Assembly: GCA_030607895.1 (NCBI GenBank)
Contig: JAUWJC010000133.1
Coordinates: 1-9,095 of the forward strand
Length of the DNA: 9,095 nt
Origin: Pirellulales bacterium
GTDB lineage: Bacteria > Planctomycetota > Planctomycetia > Pirellulales > Thermoguttaceae
Direction of reading: 5' to 3'
Shown here in pieces: positions 1 to 5,169 of this stretch; the first letter of the stretch is position 1; each line of letters opens with the position of its first letter. The position numbers and the translations under genes were made by a program. The notes beneath the pieces were generated by a model. It was given only the letters and a program-made list of their open reading frames with translations, ran no database searches and was not told the DNA's origin.

Positions 1-69
1 ACCAGGTTTAATTTGCCGGAACGGCCCGGAGGGTGCTTCGCACAAATTAAACCTGGTCCCTTTTTCGGC
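1..69. repeat. 81-bp palindromic element, copy A (left end cut by window edge)
   Basis: These 69 bases are identical to positions 3745-3813, the copy inside the glycosyltransferase gene. The complete element has 27-bp perfect inverted arms around a GC-rich centre of 27 bases. Here the first 12 bases of the left arm lie outside the window. The right arm ends in the CCTTTTTCGG motif, and a second short CCTTTTTCGG lies just downstream at 82-91. This copy is intergenic, 109 bp before the start of the HEAT-repeat gene. In RNA it would fold into a long hairpin followed by a T run, so it could also act as a terminator for the gene to the left, which is not visible. Confidence 0.9.
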
Positions 70-177
70 CGGCAATGTCAACCTTTTTCGGGGCTCTTCA
101 GTTTTGTCGGTGGTGTCTGTACAATCGGTCGTCGTGATAGGTTTCCCCGATTACGCCACCAACACAGGAGTCTGACG

Positions 178-933
178 ATGGTGAACGATTCCGCGCATTC
201 GGCCGAGTTCAGCGAACTCATCCGGCAGCTTCACAGTCCGCAAACGCGGCGGTCCGCCCGACAACGGCTGGTGGCCGCCCGAGCGGTTGAGCCGCTGTTG
301 GAGTGTCTCGGTTCGTCGAACGAGTCGGTCGTTTGGGCGGCTGTCGAGTCGCTCGGCGTGTTACGGGCAGACGAGGCCGTCGAGCCGCTTGTCGAGTTGC
401 TTGGGCGCGGGGTTCTCGTGCTCGATGTGTGCGAGGCGCTAACTCGAATTACCGGGCAGTACCTCGGCGCGGATGTCGACCGATGGCGGGAGTGGCTCGG
501 CGGTTCCGGGGAGACCGCCCCGGCGGAGTTGGACGTTGCCGATTGTGTCGCCCGGACGGGAGAATACCTGGGCGTGAAACCGGCCGGCTCCGGGAAGTCT
601 TACCAGTTCATGCTTTCGCTGCCCAACGACCGCAACCAGACGGTGGCAGTCTACTTTGGCCGCGAGGATGCCAAGGGTGACGAGTTGGTTGTAATCTACA
701 GCGAATGCGGGCCGGCCAACCCCAAATTCTACGAAGCGGTGCTTCGTAAAAACCTGGGCATTCCGGCCGGAGCGTTTGCCATTCGCGACATCGACGGGGT
801 TCCCAATTTCGTAATAGTCGATACCATGGTTGCTGACGCGGTTACCCCAAGTGCACTTGCCAAGAAGATCGAGAACATCGCCTCCCGGGCAGACATCGTG
901 GAAAAAAGCCTCACCAAACAGGACCAGCGGTAG
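178..933 (+). CDS. HEAT-repeat protein with uncharacterised C-terminal domain
   Basis: A 251-residue soluble protein with no signal peptide or membrane segment. Residues about 28-95 form two HEAT/PBS-lyase-type helical repeats (motifs AVEPLLECLG and AVEPLVELLG), followed by an ITGQYLG...WREWL segment of a kind I associate with planctomycete HEAT proteins. Residues about 120-245 form a separate alpha/beta domain that faintly resembles the YbjN / type III secretion chaperone-like fold; this is a weak impression. HEAT repeats usually bind other proteins, and no enzymatic motif is visible, so the function is unknown. The ATG at 178 is chosen because AGGAG lies 7 nt upstream. The frame is open back to 13, but that extension is read through the palindromic element. 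A TACAAT hexamer at 120-125 is a possible -10 box with no convincing -35. Confidence 0.8.
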   Translation: MVNDSAHSAEFSELIRQLHSPQTRRSARQRLVAARAVEPLLECLGSSNESVVWAAVESLGVLRADEAVEPLVELLGRGVLVLDVCEALTRITGQYLGADVDRWREWLGGSGETAPAELDVADCVARTGEYLGVKPAGSGKSYQFMLSLPNDRNQTVAVYFGREDAKGDELVVIYSECGPANPKFYEAVLRKNLGIPAGAFAIRDIDGVPNFVIVDTMVADAVTPSALAKKIENIASRADIVEKSLTKQDQR

Positions 934-941
934 CAGGAATG

Positions 942-1118
942 GATTTCTGATTTGGGATTTAGGATTTAGGATGGTAGGGGGCATCTTGCGGAAGGGGCGA
1001 AAGATGAAGCGAGGTCGCACTGCCGCTTGCGGCTTCGCACTGGAAAGCAAAAAGGGAAATTCCCAAATCCCCAATCAGAAATCCCCAATCAGAAATCCCA
1101 AATCGGAAATCAGAAATC
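942..1118. repeat. MITE-like intergenic repeat with inverted ends
   Basis: The left end at 942-960 is the reverse complement of 1093-1111 with one mismatch in 19 bases. Its first 12 bases also match 1107-1118 exactly as a reverse complement. About 130 bases lie between the arms, with no credible ORF. The interior has a short ATTTAGG duplication (957-970) and a GC-rich middle with GCTTGCGGCTTCGCAC. The element fills nearly the whole gap between the HEAT-repeat gene and pdxJ and ends 3 nt before the pdxJ start codon. Sequences built from this GATTTCTGATTT word are, to my recollection, common between planctomycete genes. Confidence 0.65.
1069..1110. repeat. 14-bp tandem repeat, three units
   Basis: The units are CCCCAATCAGAAAT at 1069-1082 and again at 1083-1096, identical, followed by a degenerate third unit, CCCAAATCGGAAAT, at 1097-1110. 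They lie in the right end of the MITE-like repeat directly upstream of pdxJ. The expansion likely arose by replication slippage. Confidence 0.85.
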
Positions 1119-1121
1119 AAA

Positions 1122-1835
1122 ATGCCCGAACTTGGCGTAAATATCGACCACGTTGCCACCGTGCGACAGGCACGGGGGACATACGAACCCGACCCGGTCT
1201 GGGCGGCCGCGCTGGCTGAACTTGGTGGTGCCGACGGAATCACACTTCATCTCCGCGAGGACCGCCGGCACATTTTGGACCGGGACCTCGAAATCCTCCG
1301 CCAGACCGTCACCGTTAAGTTGAACTTGGAGATGGCCTGCGACGAAGGTGTCGTCGAGATCGCCTGCCGCACAAAACCCGACCAGGCAACACTGGTGCCC
1401 GAGCGACGCGAGGAACTAACCACCGAGGGCGGGCTGGACGTTTACGGGCAGCGCGACCGGATAGGCCATGTGATCGGTCGCTTGCGGGACGCCGGGATTT
1501 CAGTGAGTCTATTCCTCGATCCCGAAGATCGGCAAATCGAGGCGGCCGCCGAACTGGGAGCCGACGCAGTGGAACTGCACACCGGCCGTTACGCACTGGC
1601 CCGGCCGGGAGCCGATCGGCAGAAGGAACTGAACATCCAGGAGGCGGCCGCGGCCCAAGTTCGCGCGGCGGGCATGGTGCTGCACGCCGGACACGGCCTG
1701 ACCTACCACAACGTCAAGCCTATCGCGGCTATCGAGGCAATGCACGAACTGAACATCGGCCACAGCATCGTCGCCCGGGCGATCATGGTCGGTTTCCAAC
1801 AGGCGGTCCGGGAAATGAAGGACCTGGTCTCGTAA
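1122..1835 (+). CDS. pdxJ: Pyridoxine 5'-phosphate synthase
   Basis: PdxJ condenses 1-deoxy-D-xylulose 5-phosphate with 3-amino-1-hydroxyacetone phosphate to give pyridoxine 5'-phosphate, the last ring-closing step of DXP-dependent vitamin B6 synthesis, in the cytosol. The 237 residues are the usual family length and form one TIM barrel. Signatures are LGVNIDHVATVRQARGT near the N-terminus, HLREDRRHI (residues 43-51; His43 corresponds to the E. coli catalytic His45), NLEM with Glu70 (E. coli Glu72), TTEGGLDV (100-107) and AGHGLTYHN with His191 (E. coli His193). All expected catalytic residues are present. The ATG at 1122 gives the family N-terminus, but no Shine-Dalgarno is visible because the repeat abuts the start. 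dapA starts 2 nt after the stop, so the two are probably co-transcribed and translationally coupled. Confidence 0.97.
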   Translation: MPELGVNIDHVATVRQARGTYEPDPVWAAALAELGGADGITLHLREDRRHILDRDLEILRQTVTVKLNLEMACDEGVVEIACRTKPDQATLVPERREELTTEGGLDVYGQRDRIGHVIGRLRDAGISVSLFLDPEDRQIEAAAELGADAVELHTGRYALARPGADRQKELNIQEAAAAQVRAAGMVLHAGHGLTYHNVKPIAAIEAMHELNIGHSIVARAIMVGFQQAVREMKDLVS

Positions 1836-1837
1836 TC

Positions 1838-2725
1838 ATGTCTACCCGAGCCGAACAATTCGCGGGACTCTCCGTCGCCATGACCACGCCGTTACGCAGC
1901 GGTCAACTCGCCCTGGAAGCACTGAAGCAACAAGTTGAGTTTCAAGTGGAAGCGGGCACCACCTGTCTTTGCCCGGTGGGAACCACTGGCGAATCGCCCA
2001 CGCTCTCCCATCCGGAGCATGAGCGGGTGATCGCCGCGGTGGTGGAAGCGTCGGCCGGGCGAATCAAGGTGATGGCCGGAACCGGCTCGAACAGCACCGA
2101 GGAGGCACTTCGCCTGACCAAAGCCGCCGCGAAAAGCGGGGCCGATGCCGCACTGGTCGTTGCTCCGTACTACAACACGCCCACCCAGGAAGGATTCTAT
2201 CTGCACTACAAGGCCTTGGCCGAAGCAGTTGATATTCCCATTTGCGTTTACAATATCCCCGGCCGGACGGGCAAGAACATCGAGCCGGAAACCATCGCGC
2301 GGATGGCCGAGTTACCCAACATCGCCATGGTGACGGAAGCCACCGGATCGATGGACCAGGCATCGCAGATCATGTCGATGACCGACCTCACGCTGCTCAG
2401 CGGCGACGACAGCCTGACGCTGCCGCTAATGGCCATGGGCGCCCGGGGCGTGGTCTCCGTGGTAGGCAACATTGTGCCCAAGGACATGATCGCCATGATT
2501 GCCGCCTTCGAGTCGGGCAACATCGAGGAGGCTCGGCGCTGGCATCATAAACTCTTCCCACTGTGCCGCGACATGCTGGGCCTGTCGACCAATCCGATTC
2601 CAATAAAGGCCGCCATGAAACTGCTCGGCCGCGACACGGGTGAACTGCGGATGCCCATGACCCGGCTCTCGGCCGAACAGGAAGCCAAGCTCCGCGAGAC
2701 CCTGACCGACTACGGACTGCTGTAG
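1838..2725 (+). CDS. dapA: DapA-family 4-hydroxy-tetrahydrodipicolinate synthase, Schiff-base Lys replaced by Thr
   Basis: DapA condenses pyruvate with L-aspartate 4-semialdehyde, the first committed step to diaminopimelate and lysine. The protein is 295 residues, the usual length, a TIM barrel with a helical C-terminus. Conserved features are GTTGE (48-52; hydroxyl relay threonines), PYYN with Tyr111/Tyr112, YNIPGRTG with Tyr138 and substrate-carboxylate Arg143, and LLSGDD (about 186-191). The expected GIKEATG motif reads MVTEATG: residue 166, aligned with E. coli Lys161 that forms the pyruvate imine, is Thr (codon ACG at 2333-2335). One base change from AAG would explain it, so a sequencing error must be considered. 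If real, the enzyme is inactive, weakly active or changed in chemistry. N-acetylneuraminate lyase and KDG aldolase relatives also need this lysine. It follows pdxJ by 2 nt, with only AAGGA 15 nt upstream of the start. Confidence 0.92.
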   Translation: MSTRAEQFAGLSVAMTTPLRSGQLALEALKQQVEFQVEAGTTCLCPVGTTGESPTLSHPEHERVIAAVVEASAGRIKVMAGTGSNSTEEALRLTKAAAKSGADAALVVAPYYNTPTQEGFYLHYKALAEAVDIPICVYNIPGRTGKNIEPETIARMAELPNIAMVTEATGSMDQASQIMSMTDLTLLSGDDSLTLPLMAMGARGVVSVVGNIVPKDMIAMIAAFESGNIEEARRWHHKLFPLCRDMLGLSTNPIPIKAAMKLLGRDTGELRMPMTRLSAEQEAKLRETLTDYGLL

Positions 2726-2736
2726 CCCGCTTGCGG

Positions 2737-2792
2737 CGTACTCATCACGCTCTGCGTGATGCAGATTCGTCACGCGGAGCGTGACGAGTACG
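2737..2792. repeat. REP-like twin-hairpin repeat
   Basis: Two 25-base arms, 2737-2761 and 2768-2792, are inverted copies with three mismatches, all compatible with G-U pairing in RNA. Each arm is itself a perfect hairpin: an 8-bp stem with a TCT loop at 2743-2761, and an 8-bp stem with a GGA loop at 2768-2786. The RNA can therefore fold as two small hairpins or as one long one. It lies between dapA and the glycosyltransferase gene and could stabilise or attenuate the message. The flanking CCCGCTTGCGGCG (2727-2739) probably belongs to the same element. Confidence 0.8.
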
Positions 2793-2806
2793 GAAGCAGA
2801 ACCGCC

Positions 2807-4090
2807 ATGCCCCACGTGCTCCTGCTTTGCGAGTATCCCACGCTGCACGGCGGGGAGCGCTCGATGCTTGCCACGCTGGATGCCGTCCGGCGAGCCGGTT
2901 TTTCCGTCACCGCCGCGGCCCCGCCGGATGGACCGCTGGCCGAGGTGCTCCGCAAGCGCGATGTCGAACTGTTGCCGTTTGTTTGTCACGATGCTCGGGA
3001 AAAGCGATTGCCGCAAGACCGGTTGCGCGAGCAACTCGCCAATCTGATCGGAAACTGCGGCCCAGATCTGCTGCATTCGAACAGCCTGGCAATGGGACGG
3101 CTTGCCGGACCGGTCGCCGCAAAGCTGCGATTGCCAAGCATCGCGCACCTCCGCGACATTGTGGGCCTGAGCCGGCAGGCAATCGCCGATTTGAACCGTA
3201 ACACGCGGCTTCTGGCAGTTTCCCGGGCAACGCGGCAATTCCACGTGGCACGGGGCCTGTCGGACGAAAAGACGTGGGTGCTTTACAACGGTGTCGACCT
3301 GGATCAGTTCCATCCACGACCCAAGTCGGGCTACTTGCACCGCGAGTTGGACCTCCCGCCCGAGGCAATGCTCGTCGGCACTATCGGCCAAATCAGCCTC
3401 CGCAAGGGCCAGGATGTTTTGGGTCGGGCCGCCGTTATGCTGGCCGAGCGCCTGCCGCAACTTCACTATCTGATCGTTGGACGCCGCTATTCGGAGAAGG
3501 ACGAGTCGCGACGGTTCGAGGCCCAATTGCGTGACGTGGCCATCGGTCCGCTGGCCGGTCGATTCCATCTGTTGGGCACTCGCAACGACGTGGATCGGCT
3601 ACTTGCGGAGCTGACGCTCTTGGTTCATCCTGCCCGCCAGGAGCCGTTGGGGCGCGTGCTATTGGAGGCCGCGGCGTCGGGCGTTCCGATCGTTGCGACC
3701 GACGTTGGCGGAACCGGCGAGATCTTCCCGACGCCGAAAAAGGGACCAGGTTTAATTTGCCGGAACGGCCCGGAGGGTGCTTCGCACAAATTAAACCTGG
3801 TCCCTTTTTCGGCTCGACTGGTCCCGGCCGATGACGCCGAAGCATTGGCCGGGGCAATTGCAGCGCTAATCTCGAACGATGCCATGCGAGCCCAATTGGC
3901 CGCCGCCGCTCGCCGCCGCACAGAAGAAGCATTTGACGCAAACCGCGCCGCCGCTGGGCTCGTCGAACACTATCGGCAAGTAGTTGATGAGGACATCGCC
4001 CAGAGAATGCGGAAAGTAGAGCAGATCAAGGAGAGAACGGGTCCTGGTCCAGTCACGCTGAAACGCAAGGTCATGGGGCGGCGGCCGTGA
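2807..4090 (+). CDS. GT-B fold (family 4-like) glycosyltransferase carrying an in-frame palindromic element
   Basis: A retaining-type glycosyltransferase of 427 residues. It probably transfers a sugar from a nucleotide-sugar donor to a cell-surface glycan or lipid, but donor and acceptor cannot be read from the sequence. The N-terminal Rossmann domain starts HVLLLCEYPTLHGGERS, with the typical glycine loop. The linker carries VLYNGVDLDQF and the C-terminal domain begins GTIGQISLRKGQ. The EX7E motif is Glu279...Glu287 in EPLGRVLLE, followed by GVPIVATDVGGTGEIF. Directly after this, residues about 310-336 are encoded by the palindromic repeat, then the normal family sequence resumes at ARLVPADDAEAL. 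The ATG at 2807 is preferred over an in-frame ATG at 2756, because the longer N-terminus would be translated from the REP-like repeat. The upstream GGAAG is 10-11 nt away and weak. It probably belongs to the pdxJ-dapA transcript. Confidence 0.9.
   Translation: MPHVLLLCEYPTLHGGERSMLATLDAVRRAGFSVTAAAPPDGPLAEVLRKRDVELLPFVCHDAREKRLPQDRLREQLANLIGNCGPDLLHSNSLAMGRLAGPVAAKLRLPSIAHLRDIVGLSRQAIADLNRNTRLLAVSRATRQFHVARGLSDEKTWVLYNGVDLDQFHPRPKSGYLHRELDLPPEAMLVGTIGQISLRKGQDVLGRAAVMLAERLPQLHYLIVGRRYSEKDESRRFEAQLRDVAIGPLAGRFHLLGTRNDVDRLLAELTLLVHPARQEPLGRVLLEAAASGVPIVATDVGGTGEIFPTPKKGPGLICRNGPEGASHKLNLVPFSARLVPADDAEALAGAIAALISNDAMRAQLAAAARRRTEEAFDANRAAAGLVEHYRQVVDEDIAQRMRKVEQIKERTGPGPVTLKRKVMGRRP
3733..3813. 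repeat. 81-bp palindromic element, copy B, inserted in frame in the glycosyltransferase gene
   Basis: Perfect inverted arms of 27 bases, 3733-3759 and 3787-3813, flank a 27-base GC-rich centre. Total length is 81 bp, exactly 27 codons. Positions 3745-3813 are identical to 1-69. I translated all six frames: four are open and two contain an early TAA. In the gene frame it encodes a Lys-, Pro- and Gly-containing stretch beginning PKKGPGLICRNGPEG. It sits in the surface loop after the GGTGEIF motif of the C-terminal domain. CGAC occurs at 3729-3732 and 3815-3818, but the spacing does not clearly define a target-site duplication. Confidence 0.93.
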
Positions 4091-4101
4091 TGCCTATGCT
4101 T

Positions 4102-4362
4102 CTAATCGAGCGACGGGACCTCGTCTACCGGTTTCTTCGCTTCTGCTTGCCGCCAAGCACGCTGGAGTTCCTCTTGACGCAGGGTTGTCCACTCCATTAC
4201 GAGTCTCAGTGCTCTGGCAGGCAGATGGCCAGCAATCACTGATGGAGGCTGGATACCAATGGACGCGCGATATTCTCCGTACTGCGCGTGGAAATGTGGG
4301 GGTGGATGGTCGCGGTACCGCATTCGGACAACAATGCCGTAGAAGCGACAGAGCTCAGGCAT
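4102..4362 (-). CDS. DUF4160 family small protein
   Basis: An 86-residue protein of the DUF4160 family, recognised from MPELCRFYGIVVRMRYRDH at the N-terminus, the PPPHFHAQYGEY motif (about residues 20-31) and the C-terminal ARALRLVMEW...REELQRAW helix region. DUF4160 genes are often found next to DUF2442 genes, and the pair has been proposed as a toxin-antitoxin-like module; the biochemical role is not established. Here its start overlaps the end of the DUF2442 gene by 8 bp, which indicates translational coupling. A GAAAGGG sequence lies about 5 nt before its ATG. The gene is convergent with the glycosyltransferase, only 11 bp away, with no terminator visible between them. Base composition looks less GC-rich than the flanking genes, consistent with acquisition. 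Confidence 0.88.
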   Translation of the reverse strand: MPELCRFYGIVVRMRYRDHPPPHFHAQYGEYRASIGIQPPSVIAGHLPARALRLVMEWTTLRQEELQRAWRQAEAKKPVDEVPSLD

Positions 4363-4639
4363 GAGACCCTTTCGGCATCACGTTTGGGAACAGTTCTTCG
4401 GGCGTTTTGCCAGTGATCTCCAGGTAAATCCTGTCGGGACAGATGTCTACCTTATCCTCCCAAGTGATTTCTCCGCCGCTACCGACGCTGACTTTGCTGA
4501 AGAACTCGGGGGCCGCAAGGACAGAAAAGACCCCCTGCCCAACATGGGCCGACAGATCCACCTCGCCTTCAACGCCGTCGGAATACACGACTCTCAGGCG
4601 GTATTGCGGTAGGGCCTCTACTGCGACGATGTTGATCAC
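4355..4639 (-). CDS. DUF2442 family small protein
   Basis: A 94-residue protein of the DUF2442 family. The motifs are YRLRVVYSDGVEGEVDL (about residues 13-29, a beta-rich N-terminus), FSVLAAPEFFSKVSV in the middle, and the typical ITWEDKVDICPDRIYLEI near residues 58-75. The family is short, cytosolic and usually paired with DUF4160, in which case it is a candidate antitoxin or regulator; this is inference from the pairing. The start is a GTG at 4639-4637, supported by GGGGAG 7 nt upstream; the overlapping ATG at 4641 is out of frame. It is first in a two-gene minus-strand unit. A TATAAT box lies about 80 nt upstream. Confidence 0.88.
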   Translation of the reverse strand: MINIVAVEALPQYRLRVVYSDGVEGEVDLSAHVGQGVFSVLAAPEFFSKVSVGSGGEITWEDKVDICPDRIYLEITGKTPEELFPNVMPKGSHA

Positions 4640-4684
4640 ATTTTGCTCCCCAAGCGTGCGTGAACGTGAAGTGGACAGCAGATT

Positions 4685-4724
4685 GTGATGATCCTATCCT
4701 GATCTGATCACTGCTAACATTATA
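4685..4724 (-). promoter_or_regulatory. Candidate -10 box and operator-like inverted repeat for the DUF2442-DUF4160 pair
   Basis: Read on the minus strand, positions 4724-4719 are a perfect TATAAT. No good -35 is present; the best hexamer at a 17-18 nt spacing matches only two or three positions of TTGACA. Just downstream, 4685-4711 begins with GTGAT and ends with ATCAC, with repeated GATC words between, forming an imperfect inverted repeat where a repressor could bind. Autoregulation would fit a toxin-antitoxin-like module, but this is inference. Confidence 0.4.
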
Positions 4725-4912
4725 TCTCCACCCGGACTTGCCTGGAACGTCTAGCGTTGGCTTCGGTTGATTTCCAGCCACCGGCCATCGCAAACCGCCC
4801 TGGCAAAATGGCATACGGTGGAGATCGGCCGTTTCGAGGTGTCCGAGCAAGTAGTGTGGCCAAGCGGCGTAAGTCTTGTTCGGCACAGTGTTTACGTCAT
4901 CCATTTAGTCAT

Positions 4913-4928
4913 TGGCACGCGGCTTGCA
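4913..4928 (+). promoter_or_regulatory. Sigma-54 (RpoN) promoter for the chaperonin operon
   Basis: TGGCACG (4913-4919), four bases, then TTGCA (4924-4928) matches the -24/-12 consensus at every defined position. It is preceded by T at 4912, as the consensus prefers. The GG at 4914-4915 and GC at 4926-4927 are separated by exactly 10 bases, as sigma-54 holoenzyme requires. Transcription would start near 4938-4940, giving a leader of about 230 nt before groEL1. Sigma-54 promoters need an enhancer-binding ATPase. I could not identify an upstream activator site in 4740-4910. Confidence 0.8.
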
Positions 4929-4939
4929 CCTTGAAGTGG

Positions 4940-5152
4940 CCAAAATCGGTCGCGGCTGCCAAATGCGGCCGCGGCATGTGGTTTGCGAAGTAGAGAACAC
5001 AATCCGACGGGGGATAGCCGGTGGTTGCGCTTGGTATATCCGTCGGGTGAAACCGTATTTCATACGCTGCACGGTTGAAGATCGCGTCTTCGCCTTATTG
5101 CGTAGTAATGGTAAAAACGCAGTCTCAGGCCGTGCGTGGTATAGCCCGCAAT
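4940..5152 (+). other. Long untranslated leader of groEL1 with several hairpins
   Basis: No credible ORF is seen here. Three stem-loops can be drawn by eye: an 11-bp stem (two G-U pairs) with loop CAAAT at 4949-4975, a 5-bp stem with loop TTC at 5054-5066, and a 5-bp stem at 5077-5091. None sequesters the ribosome binding site at 5153-5158, so this is not an obvious RNA thermometer. No CIRCE operator is present. The stretch from 4740 to 4912, upstream of the sigma-54 promoter, holds nothing I can identify. Confidence 0.4.
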
Positions 5153-5169
5153 AGGAGGAATCCGACGTG
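5153..5169 (+). promoter_or_regulatory. Strong Shine-Dalgarno that fixes the GTG start of groEL1
   Basis: AGGAGG at 5153-5158 is followed after 8 nt by GTG at 5167-5169. It is one of the strongest ribosome binding sites in the window and supports the non-ATG start, which gives the standard GroEL N-terminus MAKQ. Confidence 0.9.

Noticed and set aside
13..177. Upstream in-frame extension of the HEAT-repeat protein
   Set aside because: It would be translated from the palindromic element and a low-complexity leader. The ATG at 178 has a good ribosome binding site and starts the recognisable protein.
1069..1110. CRISPR-like array from repeated 14-bp units
   Set aside because: The units are directly adjacent without spacers and no cas genes are near.
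2756..2806. Longer N-terminus of the glycosyltransferase from the ATG at 2756
   Set aside because: These 17 residues come from the REP-like hairpin repeat, and the GT-B fold starts at the ATG at 2807.
3729..3818. CGAC target-site duplication around the in-gene element
   Set aside because: The two CGAC words are not symmetric with the element ends, and the implied 86-bp net insertion would break the reading frame, so it is probably chance.
4881..4896. Second sigma-54-like site (CGGCACA...TTACG) upstream of the first
   Set aside because: The -12 GC is replaced by AC and the -24 element begins with C, so the essential positions are not met.
4569..4904. 111-residue minus-strand ORF overlapping the DUF2442 start
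   Set aside because: It conflicts with the well-supported DUF2442 gene, shows no family motif and has no ribosome binding site.
4757..4993. 78-residue plus-strand ORF in the gap before groEL1
   Set aside because: It has no ribosome binding site and no recognisable domain. It overlaps the sigma-54 promoter and has an unlikely composition.
4929..5166. CIRCE operator or ROSE/fourU-type RNA thermometer before groEL1
   Set aside because: No TTAGCACTC/GAGTGCTAA pair is present, and no upstream sequence can pair well with the AGGAGG site.
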